NCBI GenBank assembly: GCA_049325055.1
Contig: JBMOPB010000117.1
Coordinates: 1-24,523, forward strand
Length of the DNA stretch: 24,523 nucleotides
Direction: 5' to 3'
DNA from: BRHc4a sp049325055
GTDB lineage: Bacteria > Bacillota > Desulfotomaculia > Desulfotomaculales > Desulfocucumaceae
Shown here: positions 14,253 to 21,721 of the stretch, one piece after another
Numbering within the stretch: the stretch's first letter is position 1
How the letters are laid out: each line of letters opens with the position of its first letter
Position numbers and translations under genes: made by a program
The notes under the pieces: generated by a model
The model's database searches: none
Told to the model about the DNA's origin: nothing
Seen by the model: the letters and a program-made list of their open reading frames with translations, nothing else

Positions 14253-15200
14253 ATGTTGGAAATAGAGAAGCCGAAAATTGAATGCGTTGAAATGAGTGAA
14301 GAGAATAACTACGCCCGCTTTGTGGTGGAACCCCTGGAGAGGGGTTACGGCATAACCCTGGGGAATTCCCTTCGCAGAATACTGCTTTCCTCTTTGCCGG
14401 GAGCGGCCGTCACCTCGGTTAAGATCGACGGTGTGCTGCACGAGTTTTCTACTATCCCAGGAGTAAAGGAAGACGTAACCGATATCATTCTGAACCTTAA
14501 GAGCCTGTGCCTCAAGATGTACACCGACGAGGAAAAGGTTATGCGCATTGAGGCCAAGGGTGACCGTGCGGTACGGGCGGGGGACATAGTCCATGACGCG
14601 GATATCGAGATTTTGAACCCCGAATTGCATATCGCAACTCTGTCTGGCAATTCAAGGCTTTACATGGAGATGACGGTTGCCAAAGGGCGCGGTTATGTCT
14701 CTGCCGAGAAAAACAAAAAGGGCGACCACATTATTGGTGTGATCCCTGTGGACTCGGTTTTCACGCCGGTTCGCAAGGTGAACTATACCGTCGACAACAC
14801 CCGGGTCGGGCAGCGCACTGACTACGACAAGCTCACCCTTGAGGTATGGACTGACGGGAGTATAAGGCCCGACGAGGCTACCAGCCTGTCGGCAAAGATA
14901 CTGGGAGAACACCTGAGACTCTTCATCGGCCTTACTGAGACGGTAAACGATGTAGAAATAATGGTGGAAAAGGAAGAAGAGCAGAAAGATAAGATAATGG
15001 AAATGACCATTGAGGAACTGGATCTTTCTGTTCGTTCATACAACTGCCTTAAACGCGCCGGGATCAATACCGTGGAAGAGCTGATCCAGCGCAACGAAGA
15101 GGATATGATGAAGGTAAGGAACCTGGGCAAGAAGTCACTGGAAGAAGTGATTAACAAGCTTGCCGAACTGGGGCTTTCACTTCGAAAAGACGACGATTAA
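14253..15200 (+). CDS. rpoA: DNA-directed RNA polymerase subunit alpha
   Basis: The alpha subunit dimerises to nucleate polymerase assembly, and its C-terminal domain contacts upstream promoter DNA and activators. The product is 315 residues. The N-terminal domain (about 1-230) contains FVVEPLERGYGITLGNSLRRILLSSLPGAAVTS, and the C-terminal helical domain (about 250-310) contains LDLSVRSYNCLKRAGINTVEEL and KVRNLGKKSLEEV. An acidic, lysine-rich linker with EKEEEQKDK joins them. The ATG start follows GGGAGGTTACC. Confidence 0.98.
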   Translation: MLEIEKPKIECVEMSEENNYARFVVEPLERGYGITLGNSLRRILLSSLPGAAVTSVKIDGVLHEFSTIPGVKEDVTDIILNLKSLCLKMYTDEEKVMRIEAKGDRAVRAGDIVHDADIEILNPELHIATLSGNSRLYMEMTVAKGRGYVSAEKNKKGDHIIGVIPVDSVFTPVRKVNYTVDNTRVGQRTDYDKLTLEVWTDGSIRPDEATSLSAKILGEHLRLFIGLTETVNDVEIMVEKEEEQKDKIMEMTIEELDLSVRSYNCLKRAGINTVEELIQRNEEDMMKVRNLGKKSLEEVINKLAELGLSLRKDDD

Positions 15201-15213
15201 GGAGGGATGAGCG

Positions 15214-15552
15214 GTGGGCTACCAAAAACTGGGACTTACGACAGGACACCGCAAGGCAATGCTGCGGAACCTGGTCACCTCCCTCATCAAGGAAAACCGT
15301 ATCAAAACCACCGAAACCCGTGCTAAGGAAGTTAAGAGCATAGCGGAAAAGATGGTCACCCTGGCCAAAAAAGGGGACCTGGCGGCGCGCCGGCAGGCCC
15401 TTGCCTATATGTACGATGAAGATGTGGTCAAAAAGCTCTTTGATACCGTAGGACCCAAATATGCCGACCGGCAGGGCGGATACACCAGGATAATCAGGGC
15501 CGAGCACCGCCGCGGCGATGGGGCTCCGATGGTGATCCTGGAGCTTGTTTAA
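15214..15552 (+). CDS. rplQ: 50S ribosomal protein L17
   Basis: L17 is a large-subunit protein near the tunnel exit. The product is 112 residues, the usual short bacterial form, with GYQKLGLTTGHRKAMLRNLVTSLIKENRIKTTETRAKEVK at the start and GGYTRIIRAEHRRGDGAPMVILELV at the end. The GTG start at 15214 lies 13 nt after rpoA, with TAAGGAGGG overlapping the rpoA stop. No terminator is visible before ecfA1. Confidence 0.97.
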   Translation: MGYQKLGLTTGHRKAMLRNLVTSLIKENRIKTTETRAKEVKSIAEKMVTLAKKGDLAARRQALAYMYDEDVVKKLFDTVGPKYADRQGGYTRIIRAEHRRGDGAPMVILELV

Positions 15553-15587
15553 GCCATGCCGGGGTAGGTGCGACGTGTGCCGGTACG

Positions 15588-16427
15588 TTGGAACAAGCAG
15601 CGGGGGACTATATTCTCTTTCAGGATGTAACATACCGGTATGCCGGTTCCCCTTTCAATGCGTTGAACAATGTCAACCTGGCCATCAGTCGCGGAACTTT
15701 TACGGCTGTTATCGGACCCAACGGATCTGGAAAATCCACCCTGGCCCGCCAAATCAACGGATTGTTGTTGCCTTCATCCGGTATAGTAACGGTGGACGGC
15801 ATGGAAACCGGAAATGCCTTGCATATACCGGAGATAAGGCGGCGGGTTGGGTTTGTCTTTCAAAATCCCGACAACCAGTTAGTGGGCACCACCGTGGAGG
15901 AAGATATAGCTTTCGGTCCGGAGAATCTCGGGATGGACCCGCCCGCGATAAGAGAATCGGTGCTGTATGCCCTGGCTGTGACGGGTCTTGAAGCACTGGC
16001 CGAACGTCCTCCACACACGCTCTCCGGCGGTCAGAAGCAACAACTGGCAATAGCAGGGGCGGTGGCCATGAAGACCGAATGCCTTGTACTGGATGAGCCT
16101 ACATCAATGCTAGGTCCGGCCGGCAAGCGTTCGGTGATGGATCTTCTGCGCAAGATAAAAAAAGATCTAGGCATGACTGTCGTACTGGTGACCCACTCAA
16201 TAGAGGAGGCCGTTTCCGCTGATCGTGTGCTGGTAATCCACAAAGGGCGCGTTTTCATGGACGGGACTCCGGAGGAAGTTTTCAGGAGCCGTGGGGTGCT
16301 GACCGGTATAGGACTTGAGATTCCCGGCCCGATGGAACTGGCTTTACGGCTTTGGGAACGCGGTGTGCCAACACCGGACCCGGTACTGACGGTGGATGAA
16401 CTGGTGAACTTTTTATGCCGCTTATAA
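15588..16427 (+). CDS. ecfA1: ECF transporter ATPase subunit EcfA1
   Basis: This is one of the two ATPases that drive energy-coupling-factor transporters, which import vitamins and metal ions through interchangeable substrate-binding proteins. The product is 279 residues with Walker A GPNGSGKST (43-51), the Q-loop FQNPDNQ (Q92), the LSGGQ signature (145-149), Walker B ending in E170 (DEPTSML) and the switch H203. The DEPTSML form is typical of EcfA1. The start is TTG at 15588; a clear ribosome binding site is lacking, so the exact start is less certain. It overlaps ecfA2 by 13 nt. Confidence 0.93.
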   Translation: MEQAAGDYILFQDVTYRYAGSPFNALNNVNLAISRGTFTAVIGPNGSGKSTLARQINGLLLPSSGIVTVDGMETGNALHIPEIRRRVGFVFQNPDNQLVGTTVEEDIAFGPENLGMDPPAIRESVLYALAVTGLEALAERPPHTLSGGQKQQLAIAGAVAMKTECLVLDEPTSMLGPAGKRSVMDLLRKIKKDLGMTVVLVTHSIEEAVSADRVLVIHKGRVFMDGTPEEVFRSRGVLTGIGLEIPGPMELALRLWERGVPTPDPVLTVDELVNFLCRL

Positions 16428-17284
16428 CCCTTGAAAACGTCTGGCATCATTATTCCAAGGGGACTCCCCTGGAAACGGTATCGTTGTCGGGAGTGAGCCT
16501 GGCCATACAGGAGGGCGTCTTTCATGCCCTTGTGGGCCCAACGGGATCGGGTAAATCGACCCTCCTTCAGCTTTTAAATGGCCTTCTGCTACCCCAACAG
16601 GGAAGGGTTATGGTGGAGGGGAGCGACACACGGGATAAAAGGTTCAGGAGGAAACTGTGGAGTCGTGTCGGGCTTGTGATGCAGTATCCCGAAAGGCAGT
16701 TTTTTGAGGAGACCGTTTACCGTGAAGTGTCCTTCGGGCCCAAAAACCTTGGTCTCAATGAGCGGGAGGTTGATGAGAGGGTAAGCGAAGCCCTCGATAT
16801 GGTTGGCCTGGACCGGGCCGCAATGCGGGAGGTATCTCCCTTTGCATTAAGCGGCGGCGAGCAGCGCAGGGTGGCTCTTGCTTCCATACTGGCCATAAAG
16901 CCCAAGGTGCTGGCGCTGGATGAACCTACGGCAGGTGTTGATGCAGCCGGCAGAAAAAAAATATACGAAACACTTCAAAGACTTAAGGCTGACCAGGGCG
17001 TTACCATAGTAATGTCCAGCCACAACATGGATGACGTGGCGATGCTGGCCGATCGGGTAACGGTCCTGAAAGAAGGCGGAGTATTGCTGGAAGGCGATAC
17101 AAAGCAGGTTTTCTCAAATTTCCGTATTATTGAAGAGGCTGGGCTGGATTTGCCCTTTCCCTCCCGGGTGACATGCAGACTTAATGAAGCCGGTTTTGAA
17201 ATTGAAGGCCGGCCTCTGACCATTGATGAAGCCGTTGAGGTAATTTTAAAAAGCCTTCAGGACAGGGGAAAGGTGATAACATAA
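16415..17284 (+). CDS. ecfA2: ECF transporter ATPase subunit EcfA2
   Basis: The partner ATPase of EcfA1; together they bind the coupling helices of EcfT. The product is 289 residues with Walker A GPTGSGKST (41-49), the Q-loop VMQYPERQFF (Q90), LSGGE (145-149), Walker B with E170 (LALDEPTAGVD) and the switch H203. The QYPERQFF sequence and the DEPTAGVD box are typical of EcfA2. The ATG start lies inside ecfA1, so the two are translationally coupled. No substrate-binding S component is encoded nearby, as expected for the shared group II type. Confidence 0.95.
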   Translation: MPLITLENVWHHYSKGTPLETVSLSGVSLAIQEGVFHALVGPTGSGKSTLLQLLNGLLLPQQGRVMVEGSDTRDKRFRRKLWSRVGLVMQYPERQFFEETVYREVSFGPKNLGLNEREVDERVSEALDMVGLDRAAMREVSPFALSGGEQRRVALASILAIKPKVLALDEPTAGVDAAGRKKIYETLQRLKADQGVTIVMSSHNMDDVAMLADRVTVLKEGGVLLEGDTKQVFSNFRIIEEAGLDLPFPSRVTCRLNEAGFEIEGRPLTIDEAVEVILKSLQDRGKVIT

Positions 17285-17309
17285 CGAAAAGGCCGGAGGT
17301 GTGGCGTTA

Positions 17310-18110
17310 GTGGAAGGTATGACCCTTGGACAGTACCTGCCAGTACAGTCTGCCATTCACCGGCTTGATCCCAGGTCAAAATTTGTATCAGCGGTATTTG
17401 TAATAGTGGCCGCCCTCACTGCGGGGTGGGCGGTACTTGGCGCGGTGGCGCTGATTACGGTGGCCGGGGCTTATTTTTCCAGAATCCCTCCCGGTGTACT
17501 GTGGCAGCAAGTAAAGTCCCTCAGGTTTATAATAATAATTACCTTTCTGCTGCAGGTGATCCTTACGCCCGGAGATGTCATCCCTGCCGCAGGACCCTTA
17601 CGGATAACGGCACAGGGACTGGATGCCGGGCTGGAGCTGCTGATACGGCTGCTGCTGGTGATTTTCGCAGGGATTATTCTCACTGCCACCACGTCTTCCT
17701 TAAAGCTGGCTGCTGGTATGGAAGTACTCTTCAGTCCGCTGGGCAGGCTGGGAATACCGGTTCATGAAATGGTCATGGCTATCACCATATCTATTAGGTT
17801 CATCCCCGTTATTCTTGAGGAAGCCAGAGTTATAATGAATGCACAGGCCTCCAGGGGGGCCGGGTTTTACGGGCCTGGCCTTGCCAGAAGGGCGGGCGCT
17901 ATTGTTTCACTGATGGTGCCCCTTCTAACCGGGGCTTTTCGAAGGTCGGACGAACTGGCAACGGCAATGGAAGCCCGGTGTTACCGGGGTGGGACCGGCA
18001 GAACCAGGATGAACGTTCTTTCCCTTTCAAAGGGGGACGTGATTTGCATGACGGCCTCCGGTATTACCCTGGTGGCGGCGGTATTGGAAAGGATGGCGCT
18101 GATCCTTTAA
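17310..18110 (+). CDS. ecfT: ECF transporter transmembrane subunit EcfT
   Basis: EcfT is the membrane coupling subunit that joins the two ATPases to the S components. From the GTG at 17310 the product is 266 residues; GGAGGT (17295-17300) is 9 nt upstream and abuts another in-frame GTG at 17301, which is therefore less likely. About five or six hydrophobic segments are visible. The two coupling-helix motifs are SRG (about 181-183, in QASRGAGF) and ARC (about 222-224, in MEARCYRG), close variants of the usual Ala-Arg-Gly motif. It follows ecfA2 by 25 nt. Confidence 0.93.
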   Translation: MEGMTLGQYLPVQSAIHRLDPRSKFVSAVFVIVAALTAGWAVLGAVALITVAGAYFSRIPPGVLWQQVKSLRFIIIITFLLQVILTPGDVIPAAGPLRITAQGLDAGLELLIRLLLVIFAGIILTATTSSLKLAAGMEVLFSPLGRLGIPVHEMVMAITISIRFIPVILEEARVIMNAQASRGAGFYGPGLARRAGAIVSLMVPLLTGAFRRSDELATAMEARCYRGGTGRTRMNVLSLSKGDVICMTASGITLVAAVLERMALIL

Positions 18111-18145
18111 GAAACGTCCCTTTGGGAATCATTGAAGGATCCCTT

Positions 18146-18913
18146 ATGAGAAACATCAAACTTACTATTGCCTATGACGGAACCTCTTATCACGGATTTC
18201 AGGAGCAGAGAGGCACCGGGCTGCCCACCATTCAGGAAGTGCTGGAAAAATGCCTTTCGGAACTTGCGGGAAAAAAAGTTCAGGTGATAGGAGCCTCCCG
18301 TACAGACGCGGGTGTTCATGCCCGGGGACAGGTGGTAAATTTCGATGCCGCGGGATGGAATATCCCCACGGAGAGAATTCCCCTGGCCGTTAATGGACGT
18401 TTGCCCTGTGATATATCGGTGCTGGAAGCCTCGGAAGTCCCCGTACATTTCCACGCCAGGTTTTCCGCCAGGGCAAAGGAATACAGGTATACAATTCACA
18501 ACTCCCGTGTCCCTGACCCTTTCATGCGACGCTACAGTCACTTTTTGCCCAGGCTGCTGGATTTAAAGGGGATGGCCGAGGCGGCTTCCTATCTTAAGGG
18601 TGAGCATGACTTTTCAGCTTTTAAAGCGGAGGGGTCACCGGTAAAAAGCACGGTGAGGCGGCTTTACGATATATATATAGAACCCGGCGGCGGCGTGCTG
18701 CAGTTTGTGTTCCGGGGAGACGGTTTTCTTTACAATATGGTACGCATAATGGTTGGTACCCTTCTGGAGGTGGGATTAAAGAAATATCCTCCCGGAACGG
18801 TTCTGGAAATACTGTCCTCCGGGGACAGAACCAGGGCGGGCCCTACAGCTCCTCCCCAGGGATTGTGTCTGATGAGGATCTGGTATGAGAATAACCCGGA
18901 TATTTGTAATTAA
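18146..18913 (+). CDS. truA: tRNA pseudouridine synthase A
   Basis: TruA converts uridines 38-40 of the tRNA anticodon arm to pseudouridine. The product is 255 residues. The catalytic aspartate is D54 in the motif GASRTDAGVHARGQ, and the family segments TIAYDGTSYHGFQ (7-19) and FLYNMVRIMVGTLLEVG near residue 200 are present. The ATG at 18146 follows GAAGGAT; longer in-frame extensions run into ecfT. It sits 35 nt after ecfT, in the usual Firmicutes order ahead of rplM. Confidence 0.96.
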   Translation: MRNIKLTIAYDGTSYHGFQEQRGTGLPTIQEVLEKCLSELAGKKVQVIGASRTDAGVHARGQVVNFDAAGWNIPTERIPLAVNGRLPCDISVLEASEVPVHFHARFSARAKEYRYTIHNSRVPDPFMRRYSHFLPRLLDLKGMAEAASYLKGEHDFSAFKAEGSPVKSTVRRLYDIYIEPGGGVLQFVFRGDGFLYNMVRIMVGTLLEVGLKKYPPGTVLEILSSGDRTRAGPTAPPQGLCLMRIWYENNPDICN

Positions 18914-18962
18914 AACCGTAAAATGACTGAAATTGAGCAAAGAGTCCCGTTTTTGAGATTTC

Positions 18963-18991
18963 TTGACACTGGTATGCAGTAGTATTAAAAT
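18963..18991 (+). promoter_or_regulatory. Sigma-A promoter of rplM-rpsI
   Basis: A perfect -35 hexamer TTGACA (18963-18968) is followed after 17 bp by TAAAAT (18986-18991), differing from TATAAT at one position. Transcription would start near 18998 and produce a leader of about 210 nt before rplM. It lies 50 bp after the truA stop and separates rplM-rpsI from the long upstream operon. Confidence 0.8.
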
Positions 18992-19041
18992 ACTTGTGTG
19001 AGACCCTCCGATCATCAATGTAAAACGGTAAATGAAGTCTT

Positions 19042-19123
19042 AAGGTGCTGCATCCCCAAGGGCCTTTCTTTTGGAGCGGTTGAGCCCCGGCTCTATTGGA
19101 GCGGCCAGGTGGTGCATAACCTT
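19042..19123 (+). promoter_or_regulatory. Structured 5' leader of rplM (candidate L13 leader)
   Basis: AAGGT (19042-19046) can pair with ACCTT (19119-19123), enclosing a GC-rich region with a GAGC/GCTC hairpin (19082-19085 with 19090-19093) flanked by two copies of TTGGAGCGG (19071-19079 and 19096-19104). GGTGCTGCAT near 19044 and GGTGGTGCAT near 19109 are also near-repeats. Firmicutes are known to carry an autoregulatory L13 leader at this place. I infer that identity from position and structure, not from a model search. Confidence 0.5.
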
Positions 19124-19211
19124 CAAGAGATATAAAACGGGTTGAAGATAAAGGGTTTTTTAAGTCATAGTGTACAAGTTTTTCGCAGCTTTTTCAGGAG
19201 GGATAAAAGAC

Positions 19212-19640
19212 ATGAATTCGTATATGGCAAAACCGGGCGAACTGGACAAGAAATGGTATGTCCTGGACGCCGAGGGAAAGGTGCTGGGACGGTTGGCCGT
19301 CGAGGCTGCCGCCATACTGAGGGGTAAGCACCGCCCCACATTTACGCCTAACGTGGATACCGGCGATCACGTGATAGTTATTAACGCTGACAAGGTGGTT
19401 CTAACCGGTAACAAGCTGCAAAAGAAAAAATACATCAGGCACAGCGGCTATCCCGGAGGACTGAAGGTTACCAACTATGCCACGCTGATGGGCACCAGGC
19501 CGGAACTGGCCGTAAGGAAAGCCATTGTGGGTATGCTGCCGCATAACCGCCTTGGCGCGGCCATGGCAAGAAAGCTAAAGGTATACAACGGCCCCGAACA
19601 TCCGCATCAGGCCCAGAAGCCCGAAGTCTGGTCCTTGTAA
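19212..19640 (+). CDS. rplM: 50S ribosomal protein L13
   Basis: L13 is an early large-subunit assembly protein. The product is 142 residues with MAKPGELDKKWYVLDAEGKVLGRLAVEAA at the start and HSGYPGGLKVTNYATLMGTRPELAVRKAIVGMLPHNRLG towards the end. The ATG at 19212 has CAGGAGGG (19196-19203) about 8 nt upstream; an in-frame GTG at 19170 would add residues from the leader and is rejected. It is followed by rpsI after 26 nt. Confidence 0.97.
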   Translation: MNSYMAKPGELDKKWYVLDAEGKVLGRLAVEAAAILRGKHRPTFTPNVDTGDHVIVINADKVVLTGNKLQKKKYIRHSGYPGGLKVTNYATLMGTRPELAVRKAIVGMLPHNRLGAAMARKLKVYNGPEHPHQAQKPEVWSL

Positions 19641-19666
19641 GCCAACTGAAAGGAGGAAATAGATTA

Positions 19667-20059
19667 GTGTCTCAGGTAAAATTCTACGGCACCGGACGCA
19701 GGAAGAATGCAGTGGCCAGGGTTTATCTCAATCCCGGTGAGGGAAAGGTTACTATAAACAACAGGGAAATCGACGTTTATTTCGGCCGCAAGGTGCTGGA
19801 AATGGTAGTCCGCCAGCCTCTGGAACTTACAGGCAGCACAGGCCGCTTTGACGTATTTGTAAAGGCCCATGGGGGCGGCATAAGCGGCCAGGCCGGAGCT
19901 GTCAGGCTGGGAATCGCCAGGGCGCTGGTTCAGGCTGACCCCAACCTTCGTCCCGTATTGAAAAAGGCGGGCTTTTTGACCAGGGACCCGCGCATGAAGG
20001 AAAGAAGGAAATACGGTCTGAAAAAGGCCAGGCGCGCGCCCCAGTATTCAAAGAGGTAA
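19667..20059 (+). CDS. rpsI: 30S ribosomal protein S9
   Basis: S9 has a C-terminal tail that reaches the P-site tRNA. The product is 130 residues with QVKFYGTGRRKNAVARVYLNPGEGKVTINN at the start, GGGISGQAGAVRLGIARAL in the middle and the invariant YSKR ending. The GTG at 19667 follows AAAGGAGGA. A strong terminator lies 19 nt after the stop, so rplM-rpsI is a two-gene unit. Confidence 0.97.
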   Translation: MSQVKFYGTGRRKNAVARVYLNPGEGKVTINNREIDVYFGRKVLEMVVRQPLELTGSTGRFDVFVKAHGGGISGQAGAVRLGIARALVQADPNLRPVLKKAGFLTRDPRMKERRKYGLKKARRAPQYSKR

Positions 20060-20077
20060 CAGTTTGCAAGTATTTGG

Positions 20078-20106
20078 AAAAAGGAAGGTTGATCCTTCCT
20101 TTTTTT
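20078..20106 (+). terminator. Factor-independent terminator after rpsI
   Basis: The stem AAAAAGGAAGG (20078-20088) pairs perfectly with CCTTCCTTTTT (20094-20104) around a TTGAT loop and continues into a run of seven T residues (20100-20106). This ends the rplM-rpsI transcript just before the cwlD promoter. Confidence 0.9.
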
Positions 20107-20134
20107 CATATATTTACCTCCCCGTTCATATAAT
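20106..20134 (+). promoter_or_regulatory. Sigma-E-type (mother-cell sporulation) promoter of cwlD
   Basis: The -35 element TCATATA (20106-20112) and -10 element CATATAAT (20127-20134) are 14 bp apart. Both fit the Bacillus sigma-E consensus (KMATAWW, 14-bp spacer, CATACAAT) with one mismatch. cwlD of B. subtilis is known to be sporulation-controlled. An inverted repeat, CCCCGTTC (20120-20127) with GAACGGGG (20147-20154), brackets the -10 and expected start. A sigma-A reading of TATAAT (20129-20134) lacks a -35 element. Confidence 0.65.
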
Positions 20135-20163
20135 CATTAGTGTAGCGAACGGGGGGAATAAAA

Positions 20164-20904
20164 GTGCCTTTATTAAAGGTTGTCAGATTCAGATTTCGTT
20201 ACGTTGTCATGGCCGTGGTGCTGGGCAGCCTTGTTTACGGCTCATGGATGCGTGTTTCAGAGGTGCTTGAACAACGTTACATAGAGGCCCTATCCACGGT
20301 GCTGACCAACAAGGTTATCGTGGTGGACCCCGGTCACGGAGGTATTGATGGAGGTTCAGAAAGCCCTGGGGGAACAAAAGAAAAGGATATTACACTGGAA
20401 GTGTCAAAAAGGCTTGCGGCCATGCTTGGACAGGCCGGGGCCGTGGTATTGCTGACAAGGGAGTGCGATATGTGGCTGGCGGACCCGGACGCACCGCATA
20501 AGAAGCGGTCGGACTTGACAAAGAGGGTTGATATTGCCAACCGCAATAACGCCGATGTCTTTATTAGCATACACGTCAACAGCTTCATGTCCAGTAGGTC
20601 GCAGCGGGGGGCGCAGACCTTTTCGCAGCCGGGGTCGGAGGAAGGTAAAATACTGAGCCAGTTTATCCAGAATGAGCTGACCAGGATACTGGGGAACACA
20701 AGCCGGAAGCCGAAGGAGATAGATTACTTCATCAGGCATTCAAAGGTACCCGCGGTGATAGTGGAAATAGGTTTTATTTCAAACCCTGCTGAGGAAAAAC
20801 TGCTGCTTGATTCGTCCTACCAGAGTAAGATGGCTTTTGCCATATACTGCGGGCTGGTAAAATACCTTGCGGACAGGGACACGAGACAAAATCCAAAAAT
20901 GTAA
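20164..20904 (+). CDS. cwlD: N-acetylmuramoyl-L-alanine amidase CwlD (sporulation)
   Basis: CwlD acts with PdaA to make muramic-delta-lactam in the spore cortex, which is needed for germination. The product is 246 residues. A membrane anchor or signal segment (about 12-27) is followed by an Amidase_3 catalytic domain (about 50-236) with zinc ligands H58 (DPGHGG), E73 (KEKD) and H137 (SIHVNS) and the catalytic E201 (VEIGFISN). The GTG start at 20164 has ACGGGGGG about 8 nt upstream. The context after rpsI and the sigma-E-type promoter agree with the sporulation role; a general cell-wall amidase is the alternative. Confidence 0.92.
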   Translation: MPLLKVVRFRFRYVVMAVVLGSLVYGSWMRVSEVLEQRYIEALSTVLTNKVIVVDPGHGGIDGGSESPGGTKEKDITLEVSKRLAAMLGQAGAVVLLTRECDMWLADPDAPHKKRSDLTKRVDIANRNNADVFISIHVNSFMSSRSQRGAQTFSQPGSEEGKILSQFIQNELTRILGNTSRKPKEIDYFIRHSKVPAVIVEIGFISNPAEEKLLLDSSYQSKMAFAIYCGLVKYLADRDTRQNPKM

Positions 20905-21016
20905 AAAAAGGATTCCGTTTAAGTATTTTCCTCACAAAAAAAGTCATAAACAAGTCACCCGGTGGCATCATAATTTATGAACCCAAACAAAAAATTTGCC
21001 AGGAGGTGCTTGTTTT

Positions 21017-21319
21017 TTGGTACAGGGATGGAACGACTTTCCTAGGGGTGTAGAGGTAAAGCAGGCGGCGTATGGTAACGAGGCCACGATTGTATACAAC
21101 GGGCTCTTGGCAAAGTCAGGCGCTGACCAGGTTTACCTGCACTGCGGATTTGGAGATCCCAACAGCTGGCATAACGTTTCTACCCAAAAGATGGACCGTA
21201 CTAACAGGGGATGGGAAAAAACCATCAGGATGATGGACAATAAAGCCGCCTTCTGCTTTAAAGATTCGGCCAACAACTGGGACAACAACAGCGGACACAA
21301 CTGGATGATAAGGTCGTAA
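21017..21319 (+). CDS. Small stand-alone carbohydrate-binding protein (CBM25/53-like)
   Basis: The product is 100 residues consisting almost entirely of one starch-binding-module-like domain: VKQAAYGNEATIVYNGLLA, then QVYLHCGFGD...WHNV, then WEKTIRM, and the characteristic FCFKDSANNWDNNSGHNW at the end. These tryptophans, aspartate and asparagines match the CBM25/CBM53 family that binds alpha-glucans such as starch and glycogen. There is no signal peptide and no catalytic domain, so it is probably cytoplasmic, perhaps with stored glycogen as ligand (inference). The TTG at 21017 has AGGAGGTG (21001-21008) 8 nt upstream. A hairpin terminator follows. Confidence 0.8.
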   Translation: MVQGWNDFPRGVEVKQAAYGNEATIVYNGLLAKSGADQVYLHCGFGDPNSWHNVSTQKMDRTNRGWEKTIRMMDNKAAFCFKDSANNWDNNSGHNWMIRS

Positions 21320-21324
21320 CAACA

Positions 21325-21357
21325 GAACCCGGGAAATTCCCGGGTTCCCCTTCTTTA
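21325..21357 (+). terminator. Hairpin terminator after the carbohydrate-binding gene
   Basis: GAACCCGGG (21325-21333) and CCCGGGTTC (21339-21347) form a perfect 9-bp stem with an AAATT loop, followed by CCCTTCTTT. The T tract is weak, but the hairpin starts only 6 nt after the stop codon. Confidence 0.65.
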
Positions 21358-21390
21358 TCAGCAGGCGGATATATTTTAATATATATAAAT

Positions 21391-21672
21391 TCATTCAAGA
21401 AGCAGTTTTCATCGGCCGCTGTGGCCGTGGAGGGGTCGGGGTGGGCCCTTTTGTGCTGGAGTCCTGATTTTGGCAAACTGGTCATACTGACGGCAGAGAA
21501 ACATCAAAACCTGACGCAGTGGGGAGCTATTCCGCTCTTAGCCCTGGATGTATGGGAGCACGCATATTATCTGAAATACCAGAATAAAAGGGCGGCCTGG
21601 GTAGAAGCATGGTGGAACCTGGTCAACTGGGAAGGAGTTAACCAAAAATACCGGAGGGCCGCCGCGCTATGA
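21391..21672 (+). pseudogene. Superoxide dismutase (Fe/Mn), 5'-truncated remnant
   Basis: The frame encodes the C-terminal half of an iron/manganese superoxide dismutase: SFKKQFSSAAVAVEGSGWALLCW, then PLLALDVWEHAYYLKYQNKR and WWNLVNWEGVNQKY. The D and H of DVWEHA are the third and fourth metal ligands. The helical N-terminal half of about 110 residues with the first two histidine ligands is missing, so the piece cannot be a working enzyme alone. Homology begins about 30 bases before the first possible start (GTG, 21421), which has no ribosome binding site. I conclude it is a decayed or recombined remnant. Confidence 0.82.
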
Positions 21673-21721
21673 CCGTAAAAAGGCCGGTACTGGTAAGCGC
21701 GTGAAATCATGAATATCACCC

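Noticed and set aside
13908..14630. Minus-strand open frame of 240 codons across rpsD-rpoA
   Set aside because: Antisense to rpsD and rpoA with no start signal and no domain; a shadow frame.
20944..20974. Second sigma-E-like promoter (TCATAAA ... CATCATAAT) before the carbohydrate-binding gene
   Set aside because: The -35 fits well, but the -10 matches only about half of the consensus and the spacing is 15 bp; not strong enough to call.
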